Assembly: GCF_001039355.2 (NCBI RefSeq)
Contig: NW_019773958.1
Span: 517,679-581,678 of the forward strand
Length of the DNA: 64,000 nt
Source: Lingula anatina
Lineage: Eukaryota; Brachiopoda; Lingulata; Lingulida; Lingulidae
Direction: 5' to 3'
Part shown: piece by piece, positions 26,933 to 38,500 of the stretch
How positions within the stretch are numbered: the first letter of the stretch is position 1
Layout of the letters: every line of letters starts with the position of its first letter
Position numbers and translations under genes: made by a program
The notes under the pieces: generated by a model
Told to the model about the DNA's origin: nothing
What the model saw: the letters and a program-made list of their open reading frames with translations, nothing else
The model's database searches: none

Positions 26933-27080
26933 TTAGGAAGCAGCCACTGCTGAAGCAGATGCCTGCTGTTGACTTTGTTGCTGTAATGGTTTCCTCTGTC
27001 CCACTGGCTTGCTGAGAATATCATAAGCAAAAGGTTCCTCAAAAAGGGTATCATCTGGTGAGATTTCATCCTTGGCATAT
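26933..27080 (-). CDS. NAA40: NAA40 exon 9 with stop
   Basis: Encodes KYAKDEISPDDTLFEEPFAY, then DILSKPVGQRK and a QQQSQQQASASAVAAS tail. Stop TAA at 26935-26933. Confidence 0.94.
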
Positions 27081-30000
27081 CTGAAACATATACCAATTCT
27101 GGGACAATAGAAACAAGATTCTGCACAAGTGTTTCTAATCAGTACAAGCTACAGAACTTAAACTATGTTTAAATGATAATTGATGAAAACTCCATTTAGG
27201 TCTTATGTGACACTTATGATTATTTTCACATGAAAAAGCAACAGTAGCTCATTATGTTATAGCAAAACCTACTTGAGAGTTTTCACAAAGAAATTCTGCC
27301 CTCCTTCATTCATTTTTAAAACGGTCATCATCACTTTCTTCATCTGAGTTCTGAAAAATATGATTCAAAATGTAGTTTCACAGATTAAGTTACTGTAAAT
27401 CTTAAATTAAGTATCTTAGCTGTACCTCCCTCACACACAAAGCTTCATTAACATGCTCAAGTCTACACTATAGATACCACAAAAAAAATCATGTATTTTA
27501 TGATGACAATTTTGTCAAAGTTATATCAAATTTTCTACAAATATTTTATACAAGGCAGCAAAGCTGTCAAATGTACAGACAAAAACAGACAAAAACAGAA
27601 AATAAAGATGCAAAATAGGTNTTAAGCACAAGTTTTTACTTAAAAACCTACTTGAATGCCATGAGCTCTAATATCTGCATCATAAACTTTCCAAGACCTT
27701 TCCTTCTGACTTCTTTATTAAGGTGAATTTCATAACTGAAAATAAATATATGAAATCATTTAATCAATGAAAAAAAAATCAATGGATGCATCAATGGATT
27801 CCATAAATGAGCAGCTGCATTAAAAAAGCTATTTGAATAAATATTATCAAATATTGGCAACAGACCTACTTTTTCAGTTTGCCAAATACAATTTTTTAGT
27901 TTGTAGTTTTTTCACAAACTGGAGGGTCAGATATTTAAATAAGTAGGTCAATTTACAACCAGAAATCTAAAAGTGCAGTTTTAAAGCTCTTTTATGGTTG
28001 ATTGAGCGATTAATTTGGTTTTTCCCTTGGAATGTCAACTTTATTTTAATTTTAAAGAAACTAGTGGGAGTGGTTTATATGTGCTCCATGTGGCTTTCTA
28101 AATGTGGAAACAGTTACACCACTCACCAGTATAATACTTCCACTTCTTCCTCCAGGTCAAATCGGAAGTGTATGAAGGCCACAGGTTTGTTATCATCAGT
28201 GCGTGCAAGGAGATACCACGCTGCCTCATCAGTAAGTTCATCCCTCTTATCCTTATCATTCCACCCCCAGTCACTGTCTTCATACCTAGAAGATGAATAT
28301 AGATTTAGAGGAAAGGTTACCTCATTTAACAGGTTAACATCTATATTTCATCCTGGGTGTATCTAAGAATTCGAACATTTGAAAGACAGAAAGAAAGACA
28401 CAAGGGAGTTGCTTATGCCAGTGTTATATATTCTTCTGGATATTTTCTTTGTCAAAAGTCAATTATTTCCTCACCTATATCAGAGGCCACTCTTGAAAGT
28501 TTATTGCTTGAGTACGTTTTGCTAAATCAATGATAAAAAAGCAAGGGCAAATGTTTCTCGAATCATTTATATTTCACATTTAATGAATATCTAATATGCC
28601 AGCCTAAGCATGCTAAATGATCCAAATAGTACAAGGGTCAATTTACTACATAATGCACCTAATTGAAACTATTAAAAAATGTTGATTCTATACTTACATC
28701 TTTTGCATGTTGTCCTTGGTGAGCTGGAAGGCCCAATCTATTGTATCTCTGTCCAAATCTGTCACTCTTTTGCATTCTATTGTGACCTTTAAGCTGAAAT
28801 TATGAAATCTGATAAATGTCCTTGGCTTGAATTCCCAATATGCTATCATCAAGTCAGTTTGTTTTGGCATTAGCACTAGTATCTAGATATAGATAGCTAC
28901 AGACAGTTATAGATAATTATCATTAATTCTAATAGCTTTTAAATGCTTACCCATTTCTGTCGAATGTCTTGAATGGTTGTAATGTAGCCATGGGATCTTC
29001 TAACTAAAATGTTTATTTATGCAAATGTGTTATCAAATTAGACAGTTCTGTTATGAATTAAAGTTGGAAGCCTCCAGGAAACACTCGGTCATTTAACATT
29101 TCATATAACAAAATCATGCCAAATCAAAATCTTTTTTTTTCTTTTAATTTCCATAAGCCAAAGTACTTGGCCTTAACAAATTAATAGTAAGGACTAGTAA
29201 ATTGCAGAACTTAATGTATCTACAGAAGAATTGGTACACCATTACACTATAGTCAAATTATAATGCCTGACAATAATTTTTGCGATACTACATGCAGTAG
29301 GTAACAAGGTACTCATAACATTTCAAGCAAGTATCACAATCTGGACTATTGTTTTTGCTCTTGTACATGTAACAAAATGCAGAATAATTTTCACTTTTTA
29401 AATGAAAATCTACATATATGTTGAGGCAATCACCTTATTTGCTGCATCACACACAGCTTGAGAAGCAGCTATTCTGGACGATTCCTACAAAAAATACACA
29501 AGATGTTTAAAGTTTAATTTCTATCTTATGAAATTGAAGGACTTAAATTGTCTTTCCTGAGAGCAGATAAGTTGATATTGTTTGAATTTGTGACATTGGC
29601 AAGCCATAATTGGGCCAACCTTGAGTCAATGTCAAAATAACTTCAATTGTGCCAGTGACTTACCATATGTTGGGTCAATGCACTCTCGCTTTCTAGGTTT
29701 GGTCTAATACTTCCCATGAATTTTATATCTTTTAGGCAATATATGAGGGCATGTGTAACAACAATTAAAATGCATATTTTCACTGTTTTTACTGACATTA
29801 ATATTTGACATAATTGCATGGTTAGTGTTAATAATGTTAAATATTTACCTCTTTTCTCTTTAGTCTCTTTTCTTTGGCCTTTGATGACTCCTTGTTAGAT
29901 TTTCGCTATAAATATATACCAAGATAAAGTTAAATGTTACCTTATTAAATTATGGTGATATTAAGTGGCAAAATGTACAAATTCAGATCCTGCACCAGTG

Positions 30001-30350
30001 TCAAGTAGAATGAAAAAAGGCAATCTGAGACATAATGTTAGTTAAATAAAATGACCCCTCTTACTTTGTGAAAAATTTGGATCCATATACACTTGATTTG
30101 TGCTCGTGCACCGGCATTAAACAAAAACGTGTTAATTACAGTTCTGCTACCCTTAATCTGATCATCTTGTATTAAACTGTCGATTCCTAAATGATGATTA
30201 TAATCTATGGACTGTGACAATTTGATAAAAATTAATCGCTGACGGCAGCAGCTGAAAAAAGATTACGGATCGTATGCTATCATCTCTCAATTTCAAAGTT
30301 TTTCCAACAGTAACTGCATTCATAAACGAATCATAAATACTTACACCCAT
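26933..30350 (-). CDS. NAA40: N-alpha-acetyltransferase 40 (NatD), complete gene, 9 coding exons
   Basis: Encodes the NatD catalytic subunit, a GNAT-fold enzyme that acetylates the N-terminal serine of histones H4 and H2A. Joined exons total 732 nt, 243 aa plus stop; human NAA40 has 237. Conserved blocks seen are MGRKSNKESSKAKEKRLKRK (basic N-terminus), VTIECKRVTDLDRDTIDWAF, MYEDSDWGWNDKDKRDELTD, AWYLLARTD, VAFIHFRFDLEEEVEVLYCY, and the acetyl-CoA motif RRKGLGK at residues 151-157. TQMKKVMMTVLKMNEGGQNF and a C-terminal Gln/Ala-rich tail unlike vertebrates follow. All introns are GT-AG and in phase. It is convergent with ADSS and divergent from the exchanger gene. Confidence 0.96.
27273..27350 (-). 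CDS. NAA40: NAA40 exon 8
   Basis: Encodes KTQMKKVMMTVLKMNEGGQN, then FFVKTL, ending at a GTAGGT donor. Confidence 0.94.
27652..27735 (-). CDS. NAA40: NAA40 exon 7
   Basis: Encodes CYEIHLNKEVRRKGLGKFMM, then QILELMAF, with the acetyl-CoA-binding motif R-R-K-G-L-G. The donor is GTAGGT. The only N of the window, 27621, lies in the intron just beyond. Confidence 0.95.
27736..28126. other. NAA40 intron 6
   Basis: 391 bp, no feature. Confidence 0.6.
28127..28285 (-). CDS. NAA40: NAA40 exon 6
   Basis: Encodes MYEDSDWGWNDKDKRDELTD, then EAAWYLLARTDDNKPVAFIH and FRFDLEEEVEVLY. Phases match exons 5 and 7. Confidence 0.95.
28286..28697. other. NAA40 intron 5
   Basis: 412 bp, no feature. Confidence 0.6.
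28698..28793 (-). CDS. NAA40: NAA40 exon 5
   Basis: Encodes LKVTIECKRVTDLDRDTIDW, then AFQLTKDNMQK, ending GAT|GTAAGT in phase 2. Confidence 0.95.
28951..29003 (-). CDS. NAA40: NAA40 exon 4
   Basis: Encodes LEDPMATLQPFKTFDRN plus two bases of Gly, after TTTTAG and before GTAAGC. Confidence 0.92.
29434..29484 (-). CDS. NAA40: NAA40 exon 3
   Basis: 51 nt encoding ESSRIAASQAVCDAANK, before GTGATT. Confidence 0.9.
29849..29905 (-). CDS. NAA40: NAA40 exon 2
   Basis: 57 nt encoding RKSNKESSKAKEKRLKRKE, after TATAG and before GTAAAT. Confidence 0.92.
30345..30350 (-). CDS. NAA40: NAA40 exon 1 coding part (Met-Gly)
   Basis: Only ATGGGT is coding before the donor GTAAGT. Joined to exon 2 it gives MGRKS, matching the human N-terminus. 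The small size of the coding part explains why no open frame marks it. Confidence 0.85.
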
Positions 30351-31498
30351 ACTGTCTCTCTGTATGTAGTATTTCTATGAAATATTTTCCTGCTAATTCC
30401 AACGAAACAGCCAATTTGGCGTACGGATGCGAACTCCCGCCAGATTATCTAGGTCAAGGTGAAGGTCTTTATGACAAAAGACTTGGGGATTTGTACATTA
30501 CGGATTTATTATAATTACATCAAAATCATGGTGGAAATGGAAAATGTGGTGCTTGAAAAAATAAATGGGTCCACACATGGAAAACATATATATTTAAAGT
30601 ACAAACATTAAATTCTCAACAGGGCTCGGCGCTTTTTCTCATTTTCAATTGTGTTTGTTGAGACAAACGCAATGATAACCGCTTTTGTTTTAGTTTTCTA
30701 ACACGCTTGCGTAGACTTACCGGTGAGCTTTTCTTTCTGCGTGTTTTGATTACGACGCGCACACTGTGTTAGTTCAGCATGCGATCGATACAATATGAAT
30801 TGAAATTGTGCGAGGGAAAATACGTGTACTTAATATTGACTTAATTTTATTGTAAATGTGCTTTGCAGTATATTTGTAACATTTTCTAAATAACGTTTTT
30901 ACTACCGGCGGTCAGAGTACTACAAGCGTTGATCTTTGAGGTTTGCAAACGTGTGAAGTTGCATATTGTACTTCAGCAGTTCGTGATTTACCTGAAAGCT
31001 TATATACTGGCAAACGAGTAGTTTCGTATTAACTAATAGCAGGAGGGGATGCCAAGCGGCCTCTTGCTTGAGATCCGCCGCGCGTAGTGCTTGCAAACAT
31101 TACACATATTCGCGCTGGTGTAGTGTATTAATATCTACAGATATATAGCTCGCTTCGGTAGAGCGCGGTACACCTTCAACGGCGCAGCGGGGATGTATTT
31201 CTAGACCAGCACACACGCAGCTGATTTACTGATGTTAGAGATTGACCATATATAGCACATGATCATATCTGAGGCTGGCTGCTAGATAGGTGTGGAGAGA
31301 GTTATGACTGCCTCATGTGCTGAAGAGGGCTAAAATTAACAATAGTGTTGGACGTCAGCTGCAGGAGGATCAGGTAGCTTCAGCTTGCTGCACTGTATTA
31401 TCCACACCAGCAGCACTGCTAGGTAGCTAGAAGCCTGTGGCCAGGTATGCCTCTGCTTGCTGTACTACTCTAGTGCCCAGAGAGTCAGTCAACTCAAG
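30351..31498. promoter_or_regulatory. Divergent promoter region of NAA40 and the Na+/Ca2+ exchanger
   Basis: About 1.15 kb between the two oppositely oriented start codons. CpG density rises clearly (for example ATTACGACGCGCACAC, GATCCGCCGCGCGTAG, TAGAGCGCGGTACACC) compared with flanking introns. 5' UTR exons of both genes must lie here or further away. No TATA box can be assigned with confidence. Confidence 0.55.
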
Positions 31499-33267
31499 AT
31501 GGAGTGTCACACCAAAAGCAGGATGTTTCCTTGGTCGCCTGTAACAATAATGTTGTCTGTGGCAGTGATGTTGTTAGCTATGCAGACTGTCAATGCACAG
31601 AACAATACTGAAACTGGTATAGAAGGCGAGGATCCCCACTATGACAAATGCCTGGGGATACGTCCCTGTAAGAAAGGGAATATGTTACCAGTGTGGCAGC
31701 CAGATGAAAACCTCAGTAGTGGAGACAAGGCAGCTAGAGCTATAGTGTACTTTATTAGCCTGATTTACACGTTTCTGGGAGTTTCGATCGTAGCAGATCG
31801 TTTCATGGGAGCGATTGAAGTGATTACTTCCAAAGAAAAAGAACTAACAGTCAAAATGGCCAATGGAGATACACAAATTGTAGTGGTACGGGTTTGGAAT
31901 GAAACTGTTTCAAATTTAACTCTTATGGCTCTTGGTTCTTCAGCCCCAGAGATTTTACTGTCAATTATTGAAATTTGTTTTAATAATAACTTTAAAGCTG
32001 GAGATCTTGGCCCTGGTACAATTGTAGGAAGTGCAGCCTTTAATCTCTTTGTCATCATTTCAATTTGTGTGTATGTTGTCCCTGAAGGAGAAGTGAGACG
32101 CATAAAGCATCTTCGCGTATTCTTTATCACTGCATCGTGGAGTATATTTGCATATTTGTGGTTGTATTTCATTATTGCAGTAATAACACCAGGGGAGGTG
32201 AATCTCTGGGAAGCTGTCGTTACGCTTATGTTTTTCCCTCTAACTGTAATAAGTGCATACATTGCAGACAAAAAACTACTACCACATAGATTTTTGAGGA
32301 AAAGATACAGGGCGAATCGTGGGAAGACCATGGTGGTGCAAGCAGAAGGCGATGTTGAATTGGCAGACGGTAAAGCAAACAATGTAGAATTCAAGGGGCT
32401 AGAGGATGCTGGGGAGGATGTTCGTGAATTTGAGCGCCATCGGAAAGAATACATTGAAATTCTGCGAGAGCTTCGCAAAAAGAATCCCAATGCTGACATG
32501 AAAACATTGGAGGAAATGGCAGAATATGAGTTGCTGAACCGTGGGCCAAAAAGTCGAGCCTACTATCGCATCCAAGCCACTCGTAAGCTTACTGGTGGGG
32601 GTAATGTCATCAAAAAGGCTAAGATTGAGAAGACACTTCATGAAGAGGCCGAGGAAAAAGAGGAGGAACCAGATGACAACATCACCAGAGTATTCTTCGA
32701 CCCTGGGCACTATACAGTAATGGAAAATGTTGGCAAGTTCAGCATCACAGTTACCAGGAAGGGTGGCGACTTGAGCCAAACCCTGTATGTAGACTATAGA
32801 ACGGAAGATGGGACTGCCAACGCAGGCACTGATTATGAGCATGCAGAGGGCACCGTCATATTTCAGACCGGGGAAGTTCACAAGCAGTTTGAAGTCACCA
32901 TCCTGGACGATGACATCTTTGAAGAAGACGAGCACTTCTATGTCCATCTAAGCAATCTGCGTCTTGGTGATGCCAATGGAATGTTTCACAGTCATGGCCA
33001 GCATGATCAGGAGCTGGTCAAACTGGACACCCCATCTACAGCCACTGTCATGATCCTAGATGATGACCATGCTGGTATCTTCCATTTTGCGGAGAGTGAA
33101 ATGGCTGTGGTTGAGTCTGTTGGGCACGCAGAGGTGAAGGTGTGTCGGTCTTCTGGGGCACGTGGTCGTGTGAGACTACCCTACCAAATCACTGAAGGAA
33201 CAGCCAAGTTGGGCAAGGATTTTGAAGAGGAATCTGGGGTCTTGATATTCGAAAATGATGAATATGA
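31499..33267 (+). CDS. Na+/Ca2+ exchanger (SLC8/NCX), large 5' coding exon
   Basis: Encodes the first 589 residues of an NCX-type plasma-membrane exchanger, which extrudes Ca2+ in exchange for Na+. Start ATG in the context CAAGATGG. Residues 13-33 form a signal sequence, followed by the glycosylatable N-terminus, TM segments from about 78, and the alpha-1 repeat (139-196) with ALGSSAPE and GPGTIVGSAAFNL. An XIP-like basic segment (HRFLRKRYRANRGK) is at 263-276, and Ca2+-binding domain CBD1 is at about 397-523 with DDD motifs at 470-472 and 521-523. CBD2 begins at 526. The exon ends in phase 2 before GTGAGT, as the equally large exon 2 of vertebrate SLC8A1 does. An acceptor may lie upstream (CTCTAG near 31472). 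The paralogue (SLC8A1, 2 or 3) is not applicable to an invertebrate copy. Confidence 0.96.
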
Positions 33268-34088
33268 GTGAGTATGCAGTCCTTTTCCTCACCATTTTGC
33301 CTGTTTGAAAATGTTTTAATTTATCTTCCAGTCCTGCTTGCCCCTAATGATCCTTTTTCCTGTAATATATCTACACTTTTCAGTTTGCCCCTTTCCACTT
33401 GTATAAAACGACTGTCAGAATATATTATTTTTAGTATTCTGTAACTCACTGTTTGCCCTTCTAATTATGTTCCAAAATGATCAAAAATACACTGTGCCAA
33501 GAAGTTCATTTAACCTTTTGCATGCACCAATATTACCCCAACTGCTGCAGTGTGAGAGCACTCATGAAATCCTCATGCAGTATTAAGTGCTCATTCCCAT
33601 GAGGCATCTGTCCACTGCTTCTCCAGATATGAATGAAATCATTGTACTTTTAGTACTATTATTTGATTGCCTTATATTCCCAACAGCCCTTAAAATTTTC
33701 TATGTGGTTTGATATAATTGGTTAGTAGGATTCCTTTTTTAAACTTACAATGTTATGAGAATGCAAAATAAGTATTACTAGGAGAGATGTCTACAATTTT
33801 TATTATTAAAAAAAGCACAGTACAATTCTACAGAAGTTTTTAAGTGAAGGGTGCTTATCATAAATGCATAAGAGGCATCATATAAAAACAAGAAACTTAC
33901 CCATATAAAAAAGTACAAAAAAGTAAGTACAAACAAAAAAAAACAAACATTTATATGTTTTTTCTTTTTCTTATACTTGCGAATTCAAGATTTTACAAGG
34001 AAGGGGGGTCATTAGGGTACAAAATTATTTTTGTTTGACTTTTTGCACCATTTCCTCATGTGAAACAAAATATGAGAATTTAAAGGGT

Positions 34089-34115
34089 GTGTGTGTGTGT
34101 GGGGGGGGGGGGGGG
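34089..34115. repeat. (GT)n followed by a G run
   Basis: GTGTGTGTGTGTGTG then about 16 G; the G run could form quadruplex structure. Confidence 0.85.
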
Positions 34116-36190
34116 CTTGTTACACATATACTTGTCTTCCATCTTCTATTGAATTATTCACAGTAATGAGATTTTTCCAACTATCTGCAGATTATCGCCT
34201 GTTTGGGAGCCAAAAATATCATTTTTGAGATTGATACAGGCACCCCCAGGACCCCTTGCCATATTTATCTATAAATATCTATAGACTTTTTCACAAAATG
34301 GCAGTCTCATCCATGTGTTCAACAAGAAATTCAAGAAAAGTGGTCTTGTAATCAAGTAATATCAGTTTAACTATATCTGGATGTGGATAGTCAAGCCAGC
34401 TATGATCATGGCCTCATTTGCAGAAGTAATGTGTTCTTTAGCTTGACTTGCTCTCCTGTTTGGATTGGGTTTGCTTTCCATCAATACCAAGCCTAGAATG
34501 GTGTGATAACAAAATATAGAGAACATCAGCTATATGAATCAATTAGCCTATTGTTTGCCAAGCTCTTGCATTATAAATAGAACCCCCTGTTTTGTATTTA
34601 TATAGGTAAATTTTAGTCATAGCATGGCTTTCCAATGGATATTTGATTTGATTTCATGTATTATAAGATGTGGTGGCATATTTATACATGTTATTGTTTT
34701 GTTATGTGCTTTTATTCTTGAATTGATTAACCATTGCAGGTAGAATTTAAAACGATATGCAAGAGTTTAAAAGCACTTAACTGTGTCTCAAAATAGATAC
34801 CCCACCTTTGATAACTTTTTGATGATATGTCTTTTAGCCTCCGTACGGTTGGTATTTATAAGAAAACATACAAACCTTACTTAGGAGTGACAAATATTGC
34901 CTAATTTTAATTATCATACATTTGGAAGTTTGATTTAACTGTGTTACTGATCATTTTGTGCAAGTTATGAATACAATTAATTAAAGAATATTTGTGTCAG
35001 CTTTGTTTGCAAAGACTTAATGGCTGAGATTAAGGTGGGATTAACCTAGCTTTGGTTTATGATAAGAAATAAAAAAAATTGGAATTAACGTTTGGCTTTT
35101 AAATGGATTTTTTCAGGACTTTTAAATTGATTTTTTGAGAATGAAATTTGCTCAAACCTGCATCCCCTCTTTTGCGAAGGGTTTACACTGCTCAGTATGG
35201 GTTTTTGTTTTAGGTAATTGATCAAATATATCTTCTGAAAGTAATATATCTGAATGTTTCACTGTTGTAGTTTTGCAGGGACATTAGGGAAATGACACAT
35301 AGTGGCATTGGGCATAAATTCATCAATCCCTTGTGCTTTTTAGGATCAAAGACAAGACTTACTAGAATACATTTATAGCACTGTTCAATATTGATTCCTT
35401 GGAGTTTCAGTTCAAAGGTTTCCAGTTGTTGCATGTCTTGTTTAATGGGTCTGATTTTGCTTCCTTATATTACCTATACAGAATTATCCCAGAAAAAAAG
35501 TCTGAACTTGCTTTGAGAATGATTTTACCTGTTCCGTTCCACCTGAGAATGGTTTTCTGTTCTCAGTTGAGATCTGATGGCTGCCCCAGGTGTATTTTAC
35601 TTTCAAAGCATTCCTCCCAGTGAAAGGTGGCTAACATGTGCAATGGGGAATTGGATAGGGCTGCTAGAATATTTATTTGCACTGCTTGATTTAGAAACCT
35701 ACTGATTCGTCTCTCCCTCTCTTTCTCTCTCTTTCCACTTACCTCTCTCTCCACTCATTAATGACTTGAACTCTTATTAAACAAACACAAATTAAGAAAT
35801 TCATTTAGTGAGGGGAGGGGGGATGCACACTTGAAATGTCAGGGTATGAATTTGTGTAAATCAAATTGCAGGTGACTTATAACAATAACAGACTTTTACA
35901 TATATTTTGATTTAATTTGAGATCACTGTTAATTGTACAATATCAATCAAGTTGAACTGTTTCTGTATGAATGACACGATTTCTGAACATTTTTTTGCCA
36001 TTATAGCAGTTAACAAGCAGTAAATAAAAGTCAGAATCTCATGCATTTATTCTCTTGCACATGAATATTTTATGTCAAAACCATAATGTTGGTAAAAAAG
36101 GATTTACCAAAGCATGTGCATGAAATGAACTGCTTGTATGAAGACTTCAAAATCCAATAAGCATCTTAAAATGTTGTACTCAGTAGAATG

Positions 36191-36192
<2 letters not shown>

Positions 36193-36240
<48 letters not shown>
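36193..36240. repeat. (TA)n microsatellite
   Basis: About 24 TA units. Confidence 0.96.
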
Positions 36241-36242
<2 letters not shown>

Positions 36243-36356
36243 AACAAATATTCCTTGTGTTCTGTGTACCAAGTTAGGTGAATAATTCTTTCAATATTGA
36301 CATCTACTGAAGGACACATAAGAAAACTAATGGATCCTGGATTTCAAGAAGTGGGA

Positions 36357-36369
36357 GGGGGGGGGGGGT
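36357..36369. repeat. G homopolymer
   Basis: Run of about 13 G after GGGAG. Confidence 0.8.
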
Positions 36370-36832
36370 AATGTGATCATCTACTCAGCAAACAGACCTT
36401 TGATGCTTAAAGAGCACATACATGAGAATGATTAAGAGATTGAAATGTTACACTGATTATTCCACTGGGGTAAATTTCCTGATGACCTTTTCAGGGGAAA
36501 TTGTAAGGAAAAAACATTGGCTTTGTAATTACAAAACTAGATTTCAGCATGACTAGTAGGCTTTCTCAATGTAGGCATGCAAAATTCTGATCACAATAAT
36601 TACCTTTATAAATATACATTTGCATATTCAAAAGCAGAAGTGGATTTTATAGCAAAATCATTCTGTCTTGCCATTTTTTTATATTTGAATGATAGTTAAT
36701 ACTGTGGCAGCAACTTTTTTTCATGTGATTTGTGTTCATGCCATTTATAACCAGAACAGACTAAGTGGATTCATTAAATGACCAGATTATATGTAGGTCA
36801 AATAATTTGATTGACCCAGGTGACCACATTTG

Positions 36833-36993
36833 GTCTGTTTTTGGTCTAAATTCAGCCCAATGTGAATGTAGCTATGGAGACTACTTACTTAGGCCCGTCG
36901 CCCATCTGTTTAGGTCTGTTTTTGGTCTAAATTCAGCCCAATGTGAATGTAGCTATGGAGACTACTTACTTAGGCCCGTCGCCCATCTGTTTA
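36833..36993. repeat. 77-bp tandem duplication
   Basis: GGTCTGTTTTTGGTCTAAAT... to CGCCCATCTGTTTAG occurs twice in exact tandem. It abuts the 3' end of the retrotransposon fragment to its right, so the duplicated unit probably includes that element's 3' tail and flank. Confidence 0.92.
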
Positions 36994-37315
36994 GGCTCAT
37001 GGCCCATGGATGGGCTTCAGTCATCGACAACCCTCCACCAGCACATTCTATTCTGGGTTGCTCTTCTGGGCTGCCCCAGTGGCTTGCTCTCAGTTGTTTC
37101 GAGGCTGGCCTCCCTTCCTCTCTGGGTGTGTTTTGGGCCTGGCGTGTGGTGCTGGATGCTAGTTGCCTGAGGCTGTGTCCGATCCAGCCCTACTTCCTCA
37201 GCATTATCTGCTTGGCCACTGGTTCCTGTGCTGCTCTCTCCAACAGATCTTCGTTCCTGATCTTTCCAGCCAATGTATCTTGTAGATGGAGAGCTTGGAT
37301 AAGTTGTCACTAAAC
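36994..37315 (-). pseudogene. Decayed non-LTR retrotransposon, C-terminal end of the reverse-transcriptase ORF
   Basis: On the minus strand one frame reads NEDLLERAAQEPVAKQIMLR, then GWIGHSLRQLASSTTRQAQN, the conserved region after the reverse transcriptase in many animal non-LTR retrotransposons. A shifted frame continues with ATQNRMCWWRVVDD, the usual C-terminal A-x-N/D-R-x-x-W motif. A stop codon sits before GWIGH and at least one frameshift separates the two parts, so it is inactive. The block is clearly more GC-rich than the intron around it. The plus-strand 182-codon frame here is its shadow. Confidence 0.72.
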
Positions 37316-38190
37316 ATGAAGGACTTCGGTAGTTTTTTAATCAAAATAAAGCAAAATTTGAAGTTGGTAACCATGACTCAAATGTATTATGTATAAAACA
37401 TTTACATTTCACTACATAAAAAAAGAAGTCAAAATTCACAGTGAAGCAGATAGGTTTACAAATACTAGATGGTAGTTAATTTTGAGGAGCATCACCTCTA
37501 TGCAAAAAGAAAAGTGAAGTTGACTTTGGACACTAAGAGAAACGTATTGAAAGGACAATTAAGATTCATGATATTGTGGTACATTTTGTCTTGGAAATTT
37601 CCTCCCTGAGTCTCAAAACTTTAATGTTGTGGGAAAATATTTGGCTATAAGAGAACAAAAGTGTGGGGGCCTGGTGCAGCATTAGCAACTGTTTGCATTT
37701 CTGTTCTTAATGTGTAAAAAAGAGAGGAGAGAGCAACTCAGTGGGTACTTGATTCTACATCCCTTTTCCATTGTCCAATTTTCAGTTTGAAATGGAATTT
37801 ACATTTATTTCTAACTGTGTCTATGTTTACACATCCAACAATGTCTTGTATAAAACTATTTTTAGACCTAGTGTTAAAGGGATAGAGTTGAAAAATAAAT
37901 CGATCCTTTCATAGGCTGTAAAATTAGGTAGACTATGTATATATGTAAAGAATCTAATAGCCTGTTTGCCTTATTTTTGTCTTTTAACAAAGCCCTCAGA
38001 GGAAAGTATGATTGTTGTAACATTGATTTTTTAACCTCAGTGGTGACAGACGGTCACTCAGGTGTGTTAACTATATATTTATTGTAGGCCAATCATTTGC
38101 CACTGATTTGTAAAATACTCTCAAGACCAATATCACAAAGTCGACTTCGTATAGTCAGCTATTTGATGCCAGCAGTCTAAGCAAAGCTTA

Positions 38191-38500
38191 AAGGGATAAT
38201 AACTCTTCGTATGAGATCTATATTTCACAATAAAAACATTGTGAATAACTCATAGAAATATAACATATTCTGTTTTACCACAAAAACGGCAGTTCTAGCT
38301 ATTATTCTGATATCTGAGCTTGTCTTTAGACCACGTGACCTCCATTGATGGCTATACTCTATACCAAACATTTAGGAAAAAAACCCTGGACTAACATTGA
38401 ATGCAGGAATGGGGTCGTTGACCATTGGTAAGTACGGGAAAATTGCCGTTTACTCCAGGAAAATCCAATTTTTGGCCAAAACGAAGAGTTATTATGACTT
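38191..38500 (+). mobile_element. TA-flanked MITE, copy 2
   Basis: Well-preserved inverted ends AAGGGATAATAACTCTTCGT and ACGAAGAGTTATTATGACTT, flanked by TA (38189-38190, 38501-38502). Homologous in the same orientation to 21646-21976, sharing TTGGTAAGTACGGGAAAATT in the interior. Confidence 0.85.

Noticed and set aside
28098-28283. Minus-strand frame starting MKTVTGGGM
   Set aside because: It is the wrong frame of NAA40 exon 6; the real product reads MYEDSDWGWN.
31765-32947. Minus-strand frames of 182 and 244 codons
   Set aside because: They are antisense shadows of the Na+/Ca2+ exchanger exon, whose sense product is clear.
36765-37313. 182-codon plus-strand frame with a duplicated segment
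   Set aside because: The coding signal is on the opposite strand (non-LTR retrotransposon remnant), and the internal duplication is the 77-bp tandem repeat.
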